Assembly (NCBI RefSeq): GCF_024707105.1
Contig: NZ_JANQAJ010000006.1
Location: 806,001-870,000 of the forward strand
Reading direction: 5' to 3'
DNA: 64,000 bases
Source: Devosia ginsengisoli
Lineage (GTDB): Bacteria; Pseudomonadota; Alphaproteobacteria; Rhizobiales; Devosiaceae
The translations under genes and the position numbers were made by a program. Under the pieces are notes generated by a model. That model ran no database searches, was not told the origin of the DNA, and saw only the letters and a program-made list of their open reading frames with translations. Numbering within the stretch: position 1 is the first letter of the stretch; every line of letters starts with the position of its first letter. Shown here piece by piece: positions 11,387 to 20,773 of the stretch.

Positions 11387-11809
11387 ATGGCTGAAGGCCT
11401 CAAGATCGAGATCGTGTCACCCGAGCGGCTGGTGCTGTCGGAAGTCGTGACCTCGGTTACCGTTCCGGGCACCGAGGGCTATTTCACCGTGATGGACGAC
11501 CATGCGCCGTTCATGACGACGCTGCGCCCCGGCTTCATCACCGTGAACAGCAATGGCCAGGACGCGATCTTCTTCGTCCAGGGCGGTTTTGCCGATGTCT
11601 CGCCTGAAGGCCTGACCATCCTGGCCGAGCGTTCCGTGCCGGTTGCCGAATTCGACCATGCCGACCTCGCTGCGCAGATCAAGGCGGCAGAGGCCGAACT
11701 GGCCGCTGCCGCGACGCCGGAAGACAAGTCCTACGCCCAGGAAGTGGTCAGCGCCCTCTTGAACCTGGCTATCGAGGCCGGCCAGCTCAACCAGGGCCAC
11801 GTCCACTAG
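11387..11809 (+). CDS. atpC: ATP synthase F1 subunit epsilon
   Basis: Small rotor subunit that can inhibit ATP hydrolysis. The 140-residue protein starts MAEGLKIEIVSPERLVLSEV with AAGGA upstream, and has the beta-sandwich block TVPGTEGYFTVMDDHAPFMT, followed by the two-helix C-terminal part. A longer frame upstream from 11339 lacks homology and is rejected. It is the last gene of the operon and is followed by a strong terminator. Confidence 0.94.
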   Translation: MAEGLKIEIVSPERLVLSEVVTSVTVPGTEGYFTVMDDHAPFMTTLRPGFITVNSNGQDAIFFVQGGFADVSPEGLTILAERSVPVAEFDHADLAAQIKAAEAELAAAATPEDKSYAQEVVSALLNLAIEAGQLNQGHVH

Positions 11810-11834
11810 GACATTTTCCCCAAGGCAAGATTTC

Positions 11835-11878
11835 AGACCCGGTCATGACTGATGTCGTGGCCGGGTCTTTTGGTTTTT
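11835..11878 (+). terminator. Rho-independent terminator of the atp operon
   Basis: AGACCCGGTCA and TGGCCGGGTCT form a stem of about ten pairs, followed by TTTTGGTTTTT. It lies 26 bases after the atpC stop codon. Confidence 0.8.
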
Positions 11879-11977
11879 CAGGCTGGGGCACCAGCCCACC
11901 CGACCTCGATGTCATCCCGGCCTTGAGCCGGACCCACCCCGAGATCACGCCACAGCTAGGTGGCTCGTGCCCAAACA

Positions 11978-12107
11978 CCCCCACCCTCATTCCCTCCCCA
12001 CAAGGGGGAGGGAAGCCTGGTCCGTGCTTGCGGAGACATTTGAGATGATCTTTGAGGGTCGATCTGGCGCCTCCCTCCCCCTTGTGGGGAGGGAATGAGG
12101 GTGGGGG
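11978..12107. repeat. Perfect 36-bp inverted repeat, long-stem intergenic element
   Basis: Arms at 11978-12013 and 12072-12107 are exact reverse complements, beginning CCCCCACCCTCATTCCCTCC on the left and ending GAATGAGGGTGGGGG on the right, with a 58-base spacer. Each arm is itself a smaller palindrome (CCCTCCCC-ACAA-GGGGGAGGG). Short motifs of this composition are frequent in intergenic DNA of Rhizobiales. No coding sequence is inside. Confidence 0.75.
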
Positions 12108-12455
12108 AGCCACAACCACTGCGTCATGGTTGGACCAGCATCTGCCCACCCACCGGCGCCTCCCGTGGACTTGATCCGCGGGTCACTCCCAACACGACAC
12201 AAGTGGCGAGAGACTCCCGGATCAAGCCCGGGGGGGGAAGCGCCCGACTTGTCCATCTTATCCCCCTCGCCAAAACCGCGCGTATCATCCCCCCATCTTC
12301 CGGGATACGGGCGGCGCTGCAGCGACGGGCGTCCGGAGGCCAGCCGGGGGAGTGGGGGTCGCGCTCCGCTCCGGGTCGAGCGGACGAGGCGTTTGGGCGG
12401 GGTGCTACGGCTAGCCGCCAGGGTCTGCGATCGCGCCGTCCGAGCAAGTCCCGGC
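12108..12455. other. Repeat-rich non-coding stretch after the atp operon
   Basis: No gene is supported. The stretch carries further fragments of genus-type intergenic palindromes, for example GGACTTGATCCGCGGGTCA and a near-inverted CCCGGATCAAGCCCGG. The open frames here are on both strands at once and lack ribosome sites or motifs. Confidence 0.5.
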
Positions 12456-12515
12456 ATCCCGAGACGGCTTCCGTCTCATTACTAAATTTACCAGAGGCGA
12501 AGGCCGTCTCGGGAT
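12456..12515. repeat. Inverted repeat upstream of the chemotaxis receptor
   Basis: ATCCCGAGACGGC at 12456-12468 pairs with GCCGTCTCGGGAT at 12503-12515, with an inner AT-rich loop. It lies about 200 bases before the receptor gene. Function unknown; it resembles mobile intergenic palindromes rather than an operator. Confidence 0.6.
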
Positions 12516-12712
12516 CCGCACGTCTATCGACAACCGCATCACAGGCGGCGCTTTGGCTCGTCCAGTGCAATCGATTGCACAAACTTTGGGCAAGCCTTTG
12601 ATCTGGCTATCAAAATTGCACGGCATCAATACTCGCTTAACCAAACAGCCGCATTCTCTGTTCCGGGGAAGAGCTTCTCGGTCGGCCCAGAAGGGCTATT
12701 GGAGACACAGGA

Positions 12713-14884
12713 ATGGGTTCGTTGCTCGGCAATATCCGCCTCACCTTCGCCATTGCGGCCATGGCGGTCTGTTCCATCACCATTGCCATCGGCGCGGTCC
12801 TCCTCGGGCTATTCATCAGCCTGACCAATACGGCCAGCCACGATGCGGAACAGGAAGTGGCCAGCGCCACGCGCATTACGGCGGAGATTCTCCAGGTCAA
12901 CCTGCCCAGTCTCGAGATCGCTTCCGACGAGGCCGGCAATGTCGCAGCGCTTACCATGCGCTCCATGCCGCGCTTCCGCAGCCATGACGTTATCGACACT
13001 ATTGCCCGGGTCTCCGGCCAGAATGCCGCCATCTATGTCTATGATGCCGAGGTCGGTCCGGACTTCGCCGTGGGGACGTCGAGCCTCGTCAAACCCGATG
13101 GTGAACGCCGGCTCGATACGCCCATCATCGCCGGCACGCCGCTTTTCGAAGCCATGATGGCCAATGAAGCGGTGCGCGACGAAGAGATCGTCGAGGGCGT
13201 TGGTTATTTCACGCTCTACCAGCCCATTGCCATGGCCGACGGTACCGTCATCGGCGCGCTGCTGGTGGCTGTGGCGCGTGCGCCGATCGAGGCTGTCGTG
13301 GGGCAGAATCTCACCATGCTGGTCGCCGTGGGCGGCGGGGCGCTGCTGATTATCGGCCTTCTGGCGCTGTTGCTTTCGCGGCTCCTGACCCGGCCCATTC
13401 CCCGGCTTTCCGGCGTGATGAGCGCGGTGGCCGAAGGTGGCTTGGATATCGAAGTGCCCTATACCGAGCGGCGCAACGAGATCGGTGCCATGGCGCGCGC
13501 GGTGGAGGTGTTCCGCGCCAATGCCGAGCGCGTGGCTGAGCTGGGCGAGGAAACCAACCGGCATCTGGTGGCGGCTGCAGACCATACTGGCCAGCTCAAT
13601 GCTATTTCCATGTCGCAGATGGTGGCCGAGTTCAGCGTCACCGGCGAGGTGCTGACCGCCAACGAGAATTTCCGCAAGCTGTTCGGCTATGATCTTGCCG
13701 ACATACAGGGGCAACCCAATGCGCTCTTCCTGTTCGATGCCGATCCGGAAGCACCAGCCTATCGCCAGTTCTGGCTCGATCTGGCTGCGGGCCAGTTCAA
13801 GGCGGGCGAATATCGCCGTCGTACGCGCGACGGCCGCGAAGTCTGGATCCAGAGCACGTTCAGCCCGATCCTGGGGCTCGACGGCGTCGTCTACAAGGTC
13901 GTGCAGTTTGCCACCGACGTCACCGCCCGCAAGCAGGCAGTCGCGGCGGTGGAGGCGGGGCTCAAGCAGCTTGCCGAAGGCAATCTGACCGGCATGATCG
14001 ACACGACGTTCCAGGCGGAATTCGAAGACCTGCGTCATGCCCTCAACGGCACGGTGACCCGCTTCGCCGAAGTGGTCGGCCAGTTGCGTGGCACTTCGCG
14101 CTCGATCAAGGCCGCGACCGGGGAAATCCTTTCCGGTGCCAACGACCTTTCCGAGCGCACCACGCGCCAGGCCGCCACTATCGAAGAGACCGCTGCGGCC
14201 ATGGAGACCCTGGCCGGCACGGTCGCCGTCAATGCGAAAATGGGGCAGGATGCCGCCGGCAAGGCGGGCGCGGTGTCGCGCTCGGCCGCCGAAAGCGGTG
14301 CCGTGATGGACCAGGCCAATGCGGCCATGGAGCGCATCACGACAAGCTCGGGCAAGATTTCCAACATTATCGGCATGATCGACGATATCGCCTTCCAGAC
14401 CAACCTGCTGGCGCTGAATGCCTCCGTCGAAGCGGCGCGGGCGGGCGATGCCGGCAAGGGCTTTGCGGTGGTTGCCGTCGAAGTGCGCCGGCTGGCGCAG
14501 TCGGCTGCCAGCGCTTCGGCCGAGGTCAAGGCATTGGTCGAACAGTCGGCCAACGAGGTCAGGGGTGGCTCGCAACTGGTTTCGGACGCCGCGGCGCGCC
14601 TGGCCGAAATGGCCGAGGCCGTGCAACAGAACAACGCGCTGGTAGAGGCTATCGCCAAGGCCAGCGGCGATCAGGCCGTGGCCATCGACGAAGTCTCGAT
14701 GGCCGTGCGTACGCTCGACGAGATGACCCAGCACAATGCGGCTCTGGTGGAAGAGACCAATGCCGCCATTGAGCAGACCGAGGCCCAGGCGCAGACGCTC
14801 GATGGTATCGTGGATATTTTCGTCATCGAGGACAGCGCGGAAGCGACCGCGACTCTTGCTCCGCCCCGAAAGCGGGTGGCGTAG
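12713..14884 (+). CDS. Methyl-accepting chemotaxis protein with PAS domain
   Basis: The 723-residue transducer has one membrane segment near residues 8-35, a periplasmic region to about 200 with a Cache-like look, a second membrane segment (about 200-225, [19 protein letters not shown]), a HAMP domain, and a PAS domain (about 300-410, [20 protein letters not shown]). A second HAMP-like stretch and the signalling coiled coil follow. The hairpin tip reads [20 protein letters not shown], which binds CheA/CheW. It should methylate at Glu/Gln pairs in the coiled coil. There is no CheR-binding pentapeptide at the end. The ligand is unknown. It is a lone gene with GGAGAC before the start. Confidence 0.92.
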   Translation: MGSLLGNIRLTFAIAAMAVCSITIAIGAVLLGLFISLTNTASHDAEQEVASATRITAEILQVNLPSLEIASDEAGNVAALTMRSMPRFRSHDVIDTIARVSGQNAAIYVYDAEVGPDFAVGTSSLVKPDGERRLDTPIIAGTPLFEAMMANEAVRDEEIVEGVGYFTLYQPIAMADGTVIGALLVAVARAPIEAVVGQNLTMLVAVGGGALLIIGLLALLLSRLLTRPIPRLSGVMSAVAEGGLDIEVPYTERRNEIGAMARAVEVFRANAERVAELGEETNRHLVAAADHTGQLNAISMSQMVAEFSVTGEVLTANENFRKLFGYDLADIQGQPNALFLFDADPEAPAYRQFWLDLAAGQFKAGEYRRRTRDGREVWIQSTFSPILGLDGVVYKVVQFATDVTARKQAVAAVEAGLKQLAEGNLTGMIDTTFQAEFEDLRHALNGTVTRFAEVVGQLRGTSRSIKAATGEILSGANDLSERTTRQAATIEETAAAMETLAGTVAVNAKMGQDAAGKAGAVSRSAAESGAVMDQANAAMERITTSSGKISNIIGMIDDIAFQTNLLALNASVEAARAGDAGKGFAVVAVEVRRLAQSAASASAEVKALVEQSANEVRGGSQLVSDAAARLAEMAEAVQQNNALVEAIAKASGDQAVAIDEVSMAVRTLDEMTQHNAALVEETNAAIEQTEAQAQTLDGIVDIFVIEDSAEATATLAPPRKRVA

Positions 14885-14887
14885 CGG

Positions 14888-15574
14888 TCAGGCCAAAGCG
14901 GCGCTGACCAGCGCCTTGGCATGCAGCCCGGTCGTGTCATAGACCGGCAGCGGGCTCACCGAATCGTCGATCAGCATGGTGATTTCGGTGCAGCCCAGGA
15001 TCACCGCCTCGGCCCCGCGCGCCGCCAGTCTTTCAATGGCATTGATGTAGATGCGCCGTGATTCCTCGCGCACGATGCCCCGGCACAATTCCTCGTAAAT
15101 GATGCCGTTGAGGTTGGTGCGATCGACTTCGGGAATGAGCGCGGTCAGACCGCGCTGGGCCAGCCGATCGCGATAAAAGCCCATTTCCATGGTGAATCGC
15201 GTGCCCAGCAGTCCCACGGTCTCGAACTTATCCCCCAGCAGCGCATCGCTGGTAGGATCGGCGATATGCACGAAGGGTACCGTGATGGCGTTTGTGATCT
15301 GGTCGGCCACGATATGCATGGTGTTGGTGGCCAGGCCGATGACCTCGGCTCCAGCAGCCTCGAGGCCACGGGCAATATCCGCCAGCTGCCGCCCGGCGCC
15401 ATCCCAGTCGCCTGCCGCTTGCATGTCGGCAATGGGTGCGAAGTCTACCGAGTGGACGATCAGCGGCGCCGAATGCAGCCCGCCCAGCCGCGAAGCAACA
15501 TCCTGGTTGATGGCGCGGTAGTAATGCGCGGTGGATTCCCAGCTCATGCCGCCGATGAGGCCGATGGTTTTCAT
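14888..15574 (-). CDS. Aspartate/glutamate racemase-family protein (YgeA-like) lacking the first cysteine
   Basis: The 228-residue protein matches the broad-specificity amino-acid racemase family: MKTIGLIGGMSWESTAHYYR and LHSVDF-type blocks, and the second catalytic region ILGCTEITML with Cys195. In the first catalytic region the family normally has a cysteine just before TNTMH; here it reads GLATNTMH, so residue 82 is Ala. A two-base mechanism with two cysteines is then not possible in the usual way. It may be a one-sided enzyme (for example a lyase or an isomerase using another base) or inactive as a racemase. It converges on the chemotaxis gene and precedes rppH by five bases in the opposite order, so it is probably the last gene of the rppH operon. 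Confidence 0.75.
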   Translation of the reverse strand: MKTIGLIGGMSWESTAHYYRAINQDVASRLGGLHSAPLIVHSVDFAPIADMQAAGDWDGAGRQLADIARGLEAAGAEVIGLATNTMHIVADQITNAITVPFVHIADPTSDALLGDKFETVGLLGTRFTMEMGFYRDRLAQRGLTALIPEVDRTNLNGIIYEELCRGIVREESRRIYINAIERLAARGAEAVILGCTEITMLIDDSVSPLPVYDTTGLHAKALVSAALA

Positions 15575-15579
15575 GCCGC

Positions 15580-16116
15580 CTATCCGAGGTTGAAACGCCG
15601 GGGAATGTCGGCGAAAGCCTCGACCACCTTGTCATAGGCGTCCCGCTTGAACGGCACGATCAGGCTGGGCAGGCGGCTCAGCTTTTCCCAGCGCCAGGCA
15701 TCGAATTCGGCGGGGTGCTTGCCGCCGCCGGGCGCGAGCACGTCGATCTCGCTGTCCTTGCCGGTAAAGGCGAAGGCGAACCAGCGCTGGCGCTGGCCGC
15801 GATACTTGCCCTTGAGCGCGATGCCGAGCGCTTCATCCGGCAGGTCGTAGTAGATCCATTCCGGTGCCTCGGCCAACAGGCTCACGGCGCTGATGCTGGT
15901 TTCCTCGTGCAGCTCCCGCAAGGCGGCCTTCAGCGGGTCCTCGCCCTTGTCGATACCGCCCTGCGGCATCTGCCAGGGCGCACCCAGTTCGGCGCTCTGC
16001 TCGGGGTCGCCTTCGGCCTTGCGCCGGCCGATGAACACATCGCCGTCCTGGTTGAAGACGGCAATGCCGACGCAGTCGCGATAGGGCAGGGATTCACGGT
16101 CGGGGCGGGCAGGCAT
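15580..16116 (-). CDS. rppH: RNA pyrophosphohydrolase (Nudix)
   Basis: Removes pyrophosphate from the 5' end of mRNA and so starts decay by RNase E; it can also act on dinucleoside polyphosphates. The 178-residue protein starts near PYRDCVGIAVFNQDGDVFIG and has the Nudix box GGIDKGEDPLKAALRELHEE with metal-binding glutamates, followed by TSI where most Nudix proteins have TGI. The segment PWQMPQGGID is typical of RppH/IalA. It follows yibQ by eight bases, so they are one transcript. Confidence 0.9.
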   Translation of the reverse strand: MPARPDRESLPYRDCVGIAVFNQDGDVFIGRRKAEGDPEQSAELGAPWQMPQGGIDKGEDPLKAALRELHEETSISAVSLLAEAPEWIYYDLPDEALGIALKGKYRGQRQRWFAFAFTGKDSEIDVLAPGGGKHPAEFDAWRWEKLSRLPSLIVPFKRDAYDKVVEAFADIPRRFNLG

Positions 16117-16124
16117 GGCAAACT

Positions 16125-17252
16125 CTATTTCATCAGGGCGCTGGCCGGTACCAGCACGATGCCCTTGCTTTCAAGGTCGCGCGACCATTCGGTGACGGCT
16201 GCGACCGATATGGGCAGCGCACTCACAATACCGACTGCCTGGCCGTTCTCCAACGCCTTGGCCTCAAGGCTGGCAAGCGCTGCGAGAATGGCCTGGCGCG
16301 ACGGATTGGCGTCGATCACCAGGTCGGCGCGGGAGAAGGGCACCTTGTTGCCACCGGCAAGCTGGTTGGCCAGCGAGCGGTTGGAGGAGCCGTCATCGAG
16401 ATAGCCCAGCCCGCGGGCGCCCAGCTCTTCCATGATGGGAGAGAAATCGGCGGCCGAGGCGGTGAAGCGGGCCCCCATATTGTTGATGACGCCGACATAG
16501 CCGCCGAAGCGGGCCATCAGCCAGAACAGCTTTTCGAGGTTGGCGCGCAAGGGCTCGCCGGTCAGCAGGGTCTGCGGACCGGGGTCGTTCTGCGGGAAAT
16601 CGAACGGCTCGAGCGGGATTTCGAGCAGTACTTCATGGCCGGCCGAACGGGCCGCGGCCACTGTCGTGGTCAGCGTCTTGCCATAGGGGGCAAAGGCCAG
16701 CGTCACGTCGTCGGGCAACTGGTCGATGGCGTCGAGCGACCCCTGTTCATTGATGCCCAGGCCTGTGACCACGACGGCGATCATCGCCATGCCGCTGGTC
16801 GTTGCCGGGTCCACGGGGCGGGCATAGGCGGCAAACGGGGTCTGCCCTGATGTCGACATGCGGGGAATGGGGCCGGCGCCGGTTTCCTCGCTGAGTTCGG
16901 GCAGGGCGCCAAAAATGTCGGGCAGGCTGGCAATGGAGCCGGCATCGGACGTGCCCGATGGCACGCTGGTTATCGAGCTGCCGGCGTGGAATTGCTGGGG
17001 GTCGGCAGTGATGGTGACCGGGCCCGTGCTGACCTGATTGGCCACTTCATTGCTGTTGCGCGTCGAAGCGATGGCTACCTCCTGGCTGGGGCGGCCACCA
17101 TTGGGGTCGTCGGTCAGTACCAGGCGCAGCACGAAGGCAACGGCAATGAGCGCCAGCACGGCGAAGAGCGTGCGCGCGACCGGCAGATGCGGACGCTGGG
17201 ACCCGGACTTGCGCTTGCGCCCGGTCAGTGGCGTCGTCAGGTCATTGGCCAT
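16125..17252 (-). CDS. Divergent polysaccharide deacetylase (YibQ family)
   Basis: The 375-residue protein has a cytoplasmic basic N-terminus, one membrane segment at about 24-46 (LFAVLALIAVAFVLRLVL), a low-complexity linker, and a C-terminal divergent deacetylase domain starting near MAIAVVVTGLGINEQGS-like sequence. Family blocks include NNMGARFTASAADFSPIMEE and GLGYLDDGSSNRS. The family is periplasmic, of unclear substrate, and regularly sits between ctpA and rppH in Rhizobiales, as here. Confidence 0.85.
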   Translation of the reverse strand: MANDLTTPLTGRKRKSGSQRPHLPVARTLFAVLALIAVAFVLRLVLTDDPNGGRPSQEVAIASTRNSNEVANQVSTGPVTITADPQQFHAGSSITSVPSGTSDAGSIASLPDIFGALPELSEETGAGPIPRMSTSGQTPFAAYARPVDPATTSGMAMIAVVVTGLGINEQGSLDAIDQLPDDVTLAFAPYGKTLTTTVAAARSAGHEVLLEIPLEPFDFPQNDPGPQTLLTGEPLRANLEKLFWLMARFGGYVGVINNMGARFTASAADFSPIMEELGARGLGYLDDGSSNRSLANQLAGGNKVPFSRADLVIDANPSRQAILAALASLEAKALENGQAVGIVSALPISVAAVTEWSRDLESKGIVLVPASALMK

Positions 17253-17280
17253 CGTTCATGCGTTCCACGATGCAAAGTCA

Positions 17281-17318
17281 GCGGGGGCGAGGCAGCGAAT
17301 CAGCCGCCTCGCCCCCGC
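17281..17318. other. Strong hairpin between ctpA and yibQ
   Basis: GCGGGGGCGAGGC at 17281-17293 pairs exactly with GCCTCGCCCCCGC at 17306-17318. There is no good T-run on the minus strand, so it is more likely a processing or attenuation hairpin between two genes of the leftward operon than a full terminator. Confidence 0.5.
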
Positions 17319-17349
17319 AGGGTTTCATAGCACAGCGGTTCGCCCGCCG

Positions 17350-18774
17350 TTATTCGGCCTTGGCCGGGAAGGCCGGATCGGTCTCGGCGCCATCGATCAG
17401 GCGGATGGCATATTGCAGTTGGGTGTCCTCGGCCTTTTCGGCCGGAACATAGACCGAGGAGCCAACGCTGGTTTCTTCCTGGCCTTCGATGGTGATATGG
17501 CCAGCCAGCCCCGCCTCGCCGATAATCTCGTCGCGACCCTGGAATTCCTCGGGCACGACCTGTTTGATCTCGATGTCGGGGGTGATGCCCAAAGCCTGGA
17601 TCGAACGGTTGTTGGGCGTGTAGTAGCGGGCCGTGGTCAGCCGCATGGCACCGTCTGGCCCCAGCGAGATGATCGACTGCACGCTGCCTTTGCCGAAGGA
17701 ACGGGTGCCCACCACGGTGGCGCGCTTGTGATCCTGCAGTGCCCCAGCCACGATCTCGGAAGCGGAAGCCGAGCCGCCATTGATCAGCACCACCAGCGGC
17801 ACATCTGATATCATGGCATCGAGGGCGTCGGGCTGGGCGTCATAGCGGGCGCTTTCCTCGGGAATGCGGCCGCGCGTCAGCACCACTGCGCCCTGCTTGA
17901 GGAAGGCGTCGGCGACATAGACCGACTGGTCGACCAGCCCGCCCGGATTGTTGCGCAGATCCAGGATGATGCCCTTGGGCGCCACGCCGTCACGCGCGGC
18001 ATAGATGTCCTTGATAGCCTTTTCGACGCCGACAAAGGCCTGTTCGGAGAAGCGGCTGAGCCGCAGCACGGCCACGTCGCCCTCACCCTCGGTCTCGCCG
18101 CCTTCCATGCTCCAGCGCACGGCGCGCATGGCGATGATGGCGCGGGTCAGCTCGAAGTCGAGCGGGTCGGTCACGCCTTCGCGGAACACGGTGATCTTGA
18201 TGGAGCTGCCGATCGGTCCCCGCATCTTGGCCACGGCTTCGTCCAGGGTCAGGCCCTGCACCTGCACGCCGTCGATCTCGATGATGAGGTCGTTGGCCAT
18301 GATGCCAGCCTTGGCGGCGGGTGTATCGTCGATGGGCGACACCACCTTGACGATGCCCTCTTCCATGGTGACTTCGATCCCGAGGCCACCGAATTCGCCC
18401 GAGGTGTCCTCGCGCATATCGTCATAGTCGGCCGGGGGCAGATAGCCCGAATGCGGGTCGAGCGAGGTCAGCATGCCCTGGATCGCGGCACGGATCAGCT
18501 CCTTCTCATCCGGCGGATCGACATATTCGGCGCGGATGCGATCGAAGATTTCGCCGAACAGGTTGAGGTCCGCATAGATCTCCAGCGGATCGCGGGACGC
18601 CGCGGCATTCTCCTCCGGGGTGGGCTCGGGCTGCTCGCCGCTGGGTGCCGGCTCAGCGGGCGGCGTCTGCTCCTCGATGGGCGCGGGCGTCGGCGTTTCC
18701 TGGGCGACCAGCAGGCCGGCAGGCAGCGACAACGCCAGAACGATGGCAGCAACGCGAAGGGAGGTCAGGCGCAT
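17350..18774 (-). CDS. ctpA: C-terminal processing peptidase, S41 family
   Basis: Periplasmic serine protease with a PDZ domain that trims or degrades envelope proteins, often cell-wall hydrolases. The 474-residue protein has a signal peptide ending LLVAQ, a long Pro/Glu-rich stretch, the peptidase N-terminal helices, a PDZ domain (about 150-235, GGLGIEVTMEEG ... MRGPIGSSIKI), and the catalytic region GGSASASEIVAGALQDHKR with the nucleophilic Ser, and the Lys in GTRSFGKGSVQ. The ATG at 18774 gives the signal peptide; the longer frame overlaps the envC-like gene. The pairing with an EnvC/M23 gene directly upstream fits a cell-wall remodelling role. Confidence 0.9.
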   Translation of the reverse strand: MRLTSLRVAAIVLALSLPAGLLVAQETPTPAPIEEQTPPAEPAPSGEQPEPTPEENAAASRDPLEIYADLNLFGEIFDRIRAEYVDPPDEKELIRAAIQGMLTSLDPHSGYLPPADYDDMREDTSGEFGGLGIEVTMEEGIVKVVSPIDDTPAAKAGIMANDLIIEIDGVQVQGLTLDEAVAKMRGPIGSSIKITVFREGVTDPLDFELTRAIIAMRAVRWSMEGGETEGEGDVAVLRLSRFSEQAFVGVEKAIKDIYAARDGVAPKGIILDLRNNPGGLVDQSVYVADAFLKQGAVVLTRGRIPEESARYDAQPDALDAMISDVPLVVLINGGSASASEIVAGALQDHKRATVVGTRSFGKGSVQSIISLGPDGAMRLTTARYYTPNNRSIQALGITPDIEIKQVVPEEFQGRDEIIGEAGLAGHITIEGQEETSVGSSVYVPAEKAEDTQLQYAIRLIDGAETDPAFPAKAE

Positions 18775-18781
18775 GAGGGTT

Positions 18782-20176
18782 CTATCCACTCTGTGTCGGG
18801 TTTGCCCACCATCCGGTTGGATCGACGGGCTCGTTGTTATGACGGAGTTCAATATAGAGGGTCGGCTGGGCGGCGCCAGCGTTGGTGGTTATCGAGCGCC
18901 CAATTGTGCGTGATCCCATGGTGCCCAGAGGCATGCCCATCTGCACGAATTGGCCGATATCGACAGTCACGGTTTCAAGGCCTGCAAGCAGGGCGGTGTA
19001 GTTCTGCCCCGTATTGAGAATGACGATCTGGCCATAATTGAGGTAGGGGCCCTTATAAAGCACCCAGCCGTCTGATGGCGCCACCACCTGCGCTTCGGCA
19101 CGGGTGACCACAGATATGCCGTGGCTGATGCCGCCAAAGCCGTCGCCAGCGCCATAATCGAGTACGTTGACGCCATTGGTCGGCATAGTCAGGTAGCCGC
19201 GAGCGGCAGCAAAGGGAATGGCCGGCTCGGTACGGGCGGAATTGGCCAGCGCGACCCGAACCTGTTCGGGCGTCAGCGCGGGCGCATCCGGATCGACGGC
19301 GGGGCCAGCGGTGGAAACCGAACTGGCCCGTTCCGACAGGCTTCCGATCAATTCCTGCAGGCTCGTGGCGCGAGCGGCGAGGGCGACGGCTTCGGCTTCC
19401 TCGGCGGCCAGTTCATCGCTGCGCACTTCGATGCCCTGCTTGCGCGCGACGATCAGGGTGGCAATGCGCAGCCGTTCCTCCTCCAGCACCGCGTAATTGG
19501 CCTTGAGCGTCGCCTCTTCTTCCAAGGCCTGCAGCTTGATATCGGTCAGCGCCTTGAGGTCTGATGTCACTGCATCTGCCTTGGCGCGCAGTTGCGGCAC
19601 GATGGCTGATATGAGAATGGCGCTGCGAGCCGAGCCCAAAGCATCGTCGGGGTCGACGATCAGGGCCGGCGGCGGGTTGAGGGTGATGCGCTCCAGCGCC
19701 GCCAGCACATTGGCGATTTCGGCATTGGAGCCGTCGAGCCGTCCACGTACCTCGAGCTCGTTGACGATGAGGTCGGACAGCCGCTGTTCGACATCGGCGA
19801 CTTCGATCTCGGCGATGCTGACGCGCTGGGCGGCGGCGATGAGCGCAGCATTCTGCCGCGTGCGATCGCCCTCCATTTCGGCGATTTCGGCCTTGAGCGT
19901 CTCGATACGCTCCTGGCTGAGCGTCAGCGAGGCCTCGATTTCTTCGAGATCGGCCGGGGTCGGTGCGGCCGGTCCGGCCGGCGTTTCGGGTGCCGCAGGC
20001 CTTGTCGGCTCTGCGGCGGGTTCCGTGGCCGGAGCAGGTGGGGGTGTTTCAACCGGCGCGGTTTCGGCGGGCGTGGCAGAGGGCTCGGTCTGGGCGAGCA
20101 GGGGCAGGGTTGCGGTGCCGGTCAGCAGCAGGCCGGCCAGCAGGATTGTCAGTCTTTTGCCCGGCCTCAGCGCCAT
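18782..20176 (-). CDS. EnvC-like murein hydrolase activator (M23 domain)
   Basis: The 464-residue periplasmic protein begins with a signal peptide (KRLTILLAGLLLTGTATLPL), has a Thr/Pro/Ala-rich linker, a long coiled coil (about 85-280), and a C-terminal LytM/M23 domain (about 340-455). In the M23 domain the zinc ligands look changed (ISHGISVVTRAEAQV, no HxxxD and HxH set), as in EnvC, which activates amidases rather than cutting itself. It lies seven bases before ctpA in the same operon. Confidence 0.85.
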   Translation of the reverse strand: MALRPGKRLTILLAGLLLTGTATLPLLAQTEPSATPAETAPVETPPPAPATEPAAEPTRPAAPETPAGPAAPTPADLEEIEASLTLSQERIETLKAEIAEMEGDRTRQNAALIAAAQRVSIAEIEVADVEQRLSDLIVNELEVRGRLDGSNAEIANVLAALERITLNPPPALIVDPDDALGSARSAILISAIVPQLRAKADAVTSDLKALTDIKLQALEEEATLKANYAVLEEERLRIATLIVARKQGIEVRSDELAAEEAEAVALAARATSLQELIGSLSERASSVSTAGPAVDPDAPALTPEQVRVALANSARTEPAIPFAAARGYLTMPTNGVNVLDYGAGDGFGGISHGISVVTRAEAQVVAPSDGWVLYKGPYLNYGQIVILNTGQNYTALLAGLETVTVDIGQFVQMGMPLGTMGSRTIGRSITTNAGAAQPTLYIELRHNNEPVDPTGWWANPTQSG

Positions 20177-20281
20177 GACGTCTCCAACAGGCGCACGCGC
20201 CCGAATCAATCGGGCCACAATAGCAAAGTGCCCGCAAACCGCAGGTTAACGTTGCTTAACCATGCCGTGATTGCCGGCGGT

Positions 20282-20764
20282 TCAATCGCCACGATGATAG
20301 GGGTGTCCGCTCAGGATCGTCGTGGCGCGATAAAGCTGTTCGGCCAGCATGATGCGCACCAACTGGTGCGGCCAGACCATGGGCGAAAAGCTCAGCACCA
20401 GGTCGGCTGCTTGCACGAAGGCCGGGTCCAGGCCGTCGGCGCCGCCGATCACGAAGCTCACGGCCGGACGGCCATCGTCGCGCCAGCGGGCGAGCTGTCT
20501 GGCGAATGGTTCCGAGCCGATGGATTTGCCACGCTCATCGAGCGCCACAACCACGCCATCGGGCAGGGCGGCACGCAGCGCCTTGGCCTCGTCAGCCTTG
20601 CGGCTGGCCGAGGAGGACGCGCGGGATTCGCTGAGTTCGGTGACATCAAAGCCGGTCAGCGTCAGCGGCTTGCCGCCGCCGGCAGCGCGATCGAGATAGC
20701 GGGCAACCAGTTCCCGCTCCGGTCCGGCCTTCATCCGGCCGACAGCCGCAATCGTGATGCGCAT
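20282..20764 (-). CDS. rlmH: 23S rRNA (pseudouridine-1915 N3)-methyltransferase
   Basis: SPOUT-class methyltransferase that modifies pseudouridine 1915 of 23S rRNA in the assembled ribosome. The 160-residue protein starts MRITIAAVGRMKAGPE and has the SAM-binding trefoil knot with VSFVIGGADGLDP and a C-terminal LVRIMLAEQLYRATTILSGH block with the usual HPYHR end. It is nine bases downstream of rsfS, the standard pairing. Confidence 0.94.
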   Translation of the reverse strand: MRITIAAVGRMKAGPERELVARYLDRAAGGGKPLTLTGFDVTELSESRASSSASRKADEAKALRAALPDGVVVALDERGKSIGSEPFARQLARWRDDGRPAVSFVIGGADGLDPAFVQAADLVLSFSPMVWPHQLVRIMLAEQLYRATTILSGHPYHRGD

Positions 20765-20773
20765 CGATGAAGG

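Noticed and set aside
11845..12601. Several open frames in the repeat-rich region after atpC
   Set aside because: They overlap each other on both strands and consist of palindromic intergenic elements, with no ribosome sites or family similarity.
12809..14734. A 641-codon minus-strand open frame opposite the chemotaxis receptor
   Set aside because: The receptor is unmistakable on the plus strand; the antisense frame has no motif.
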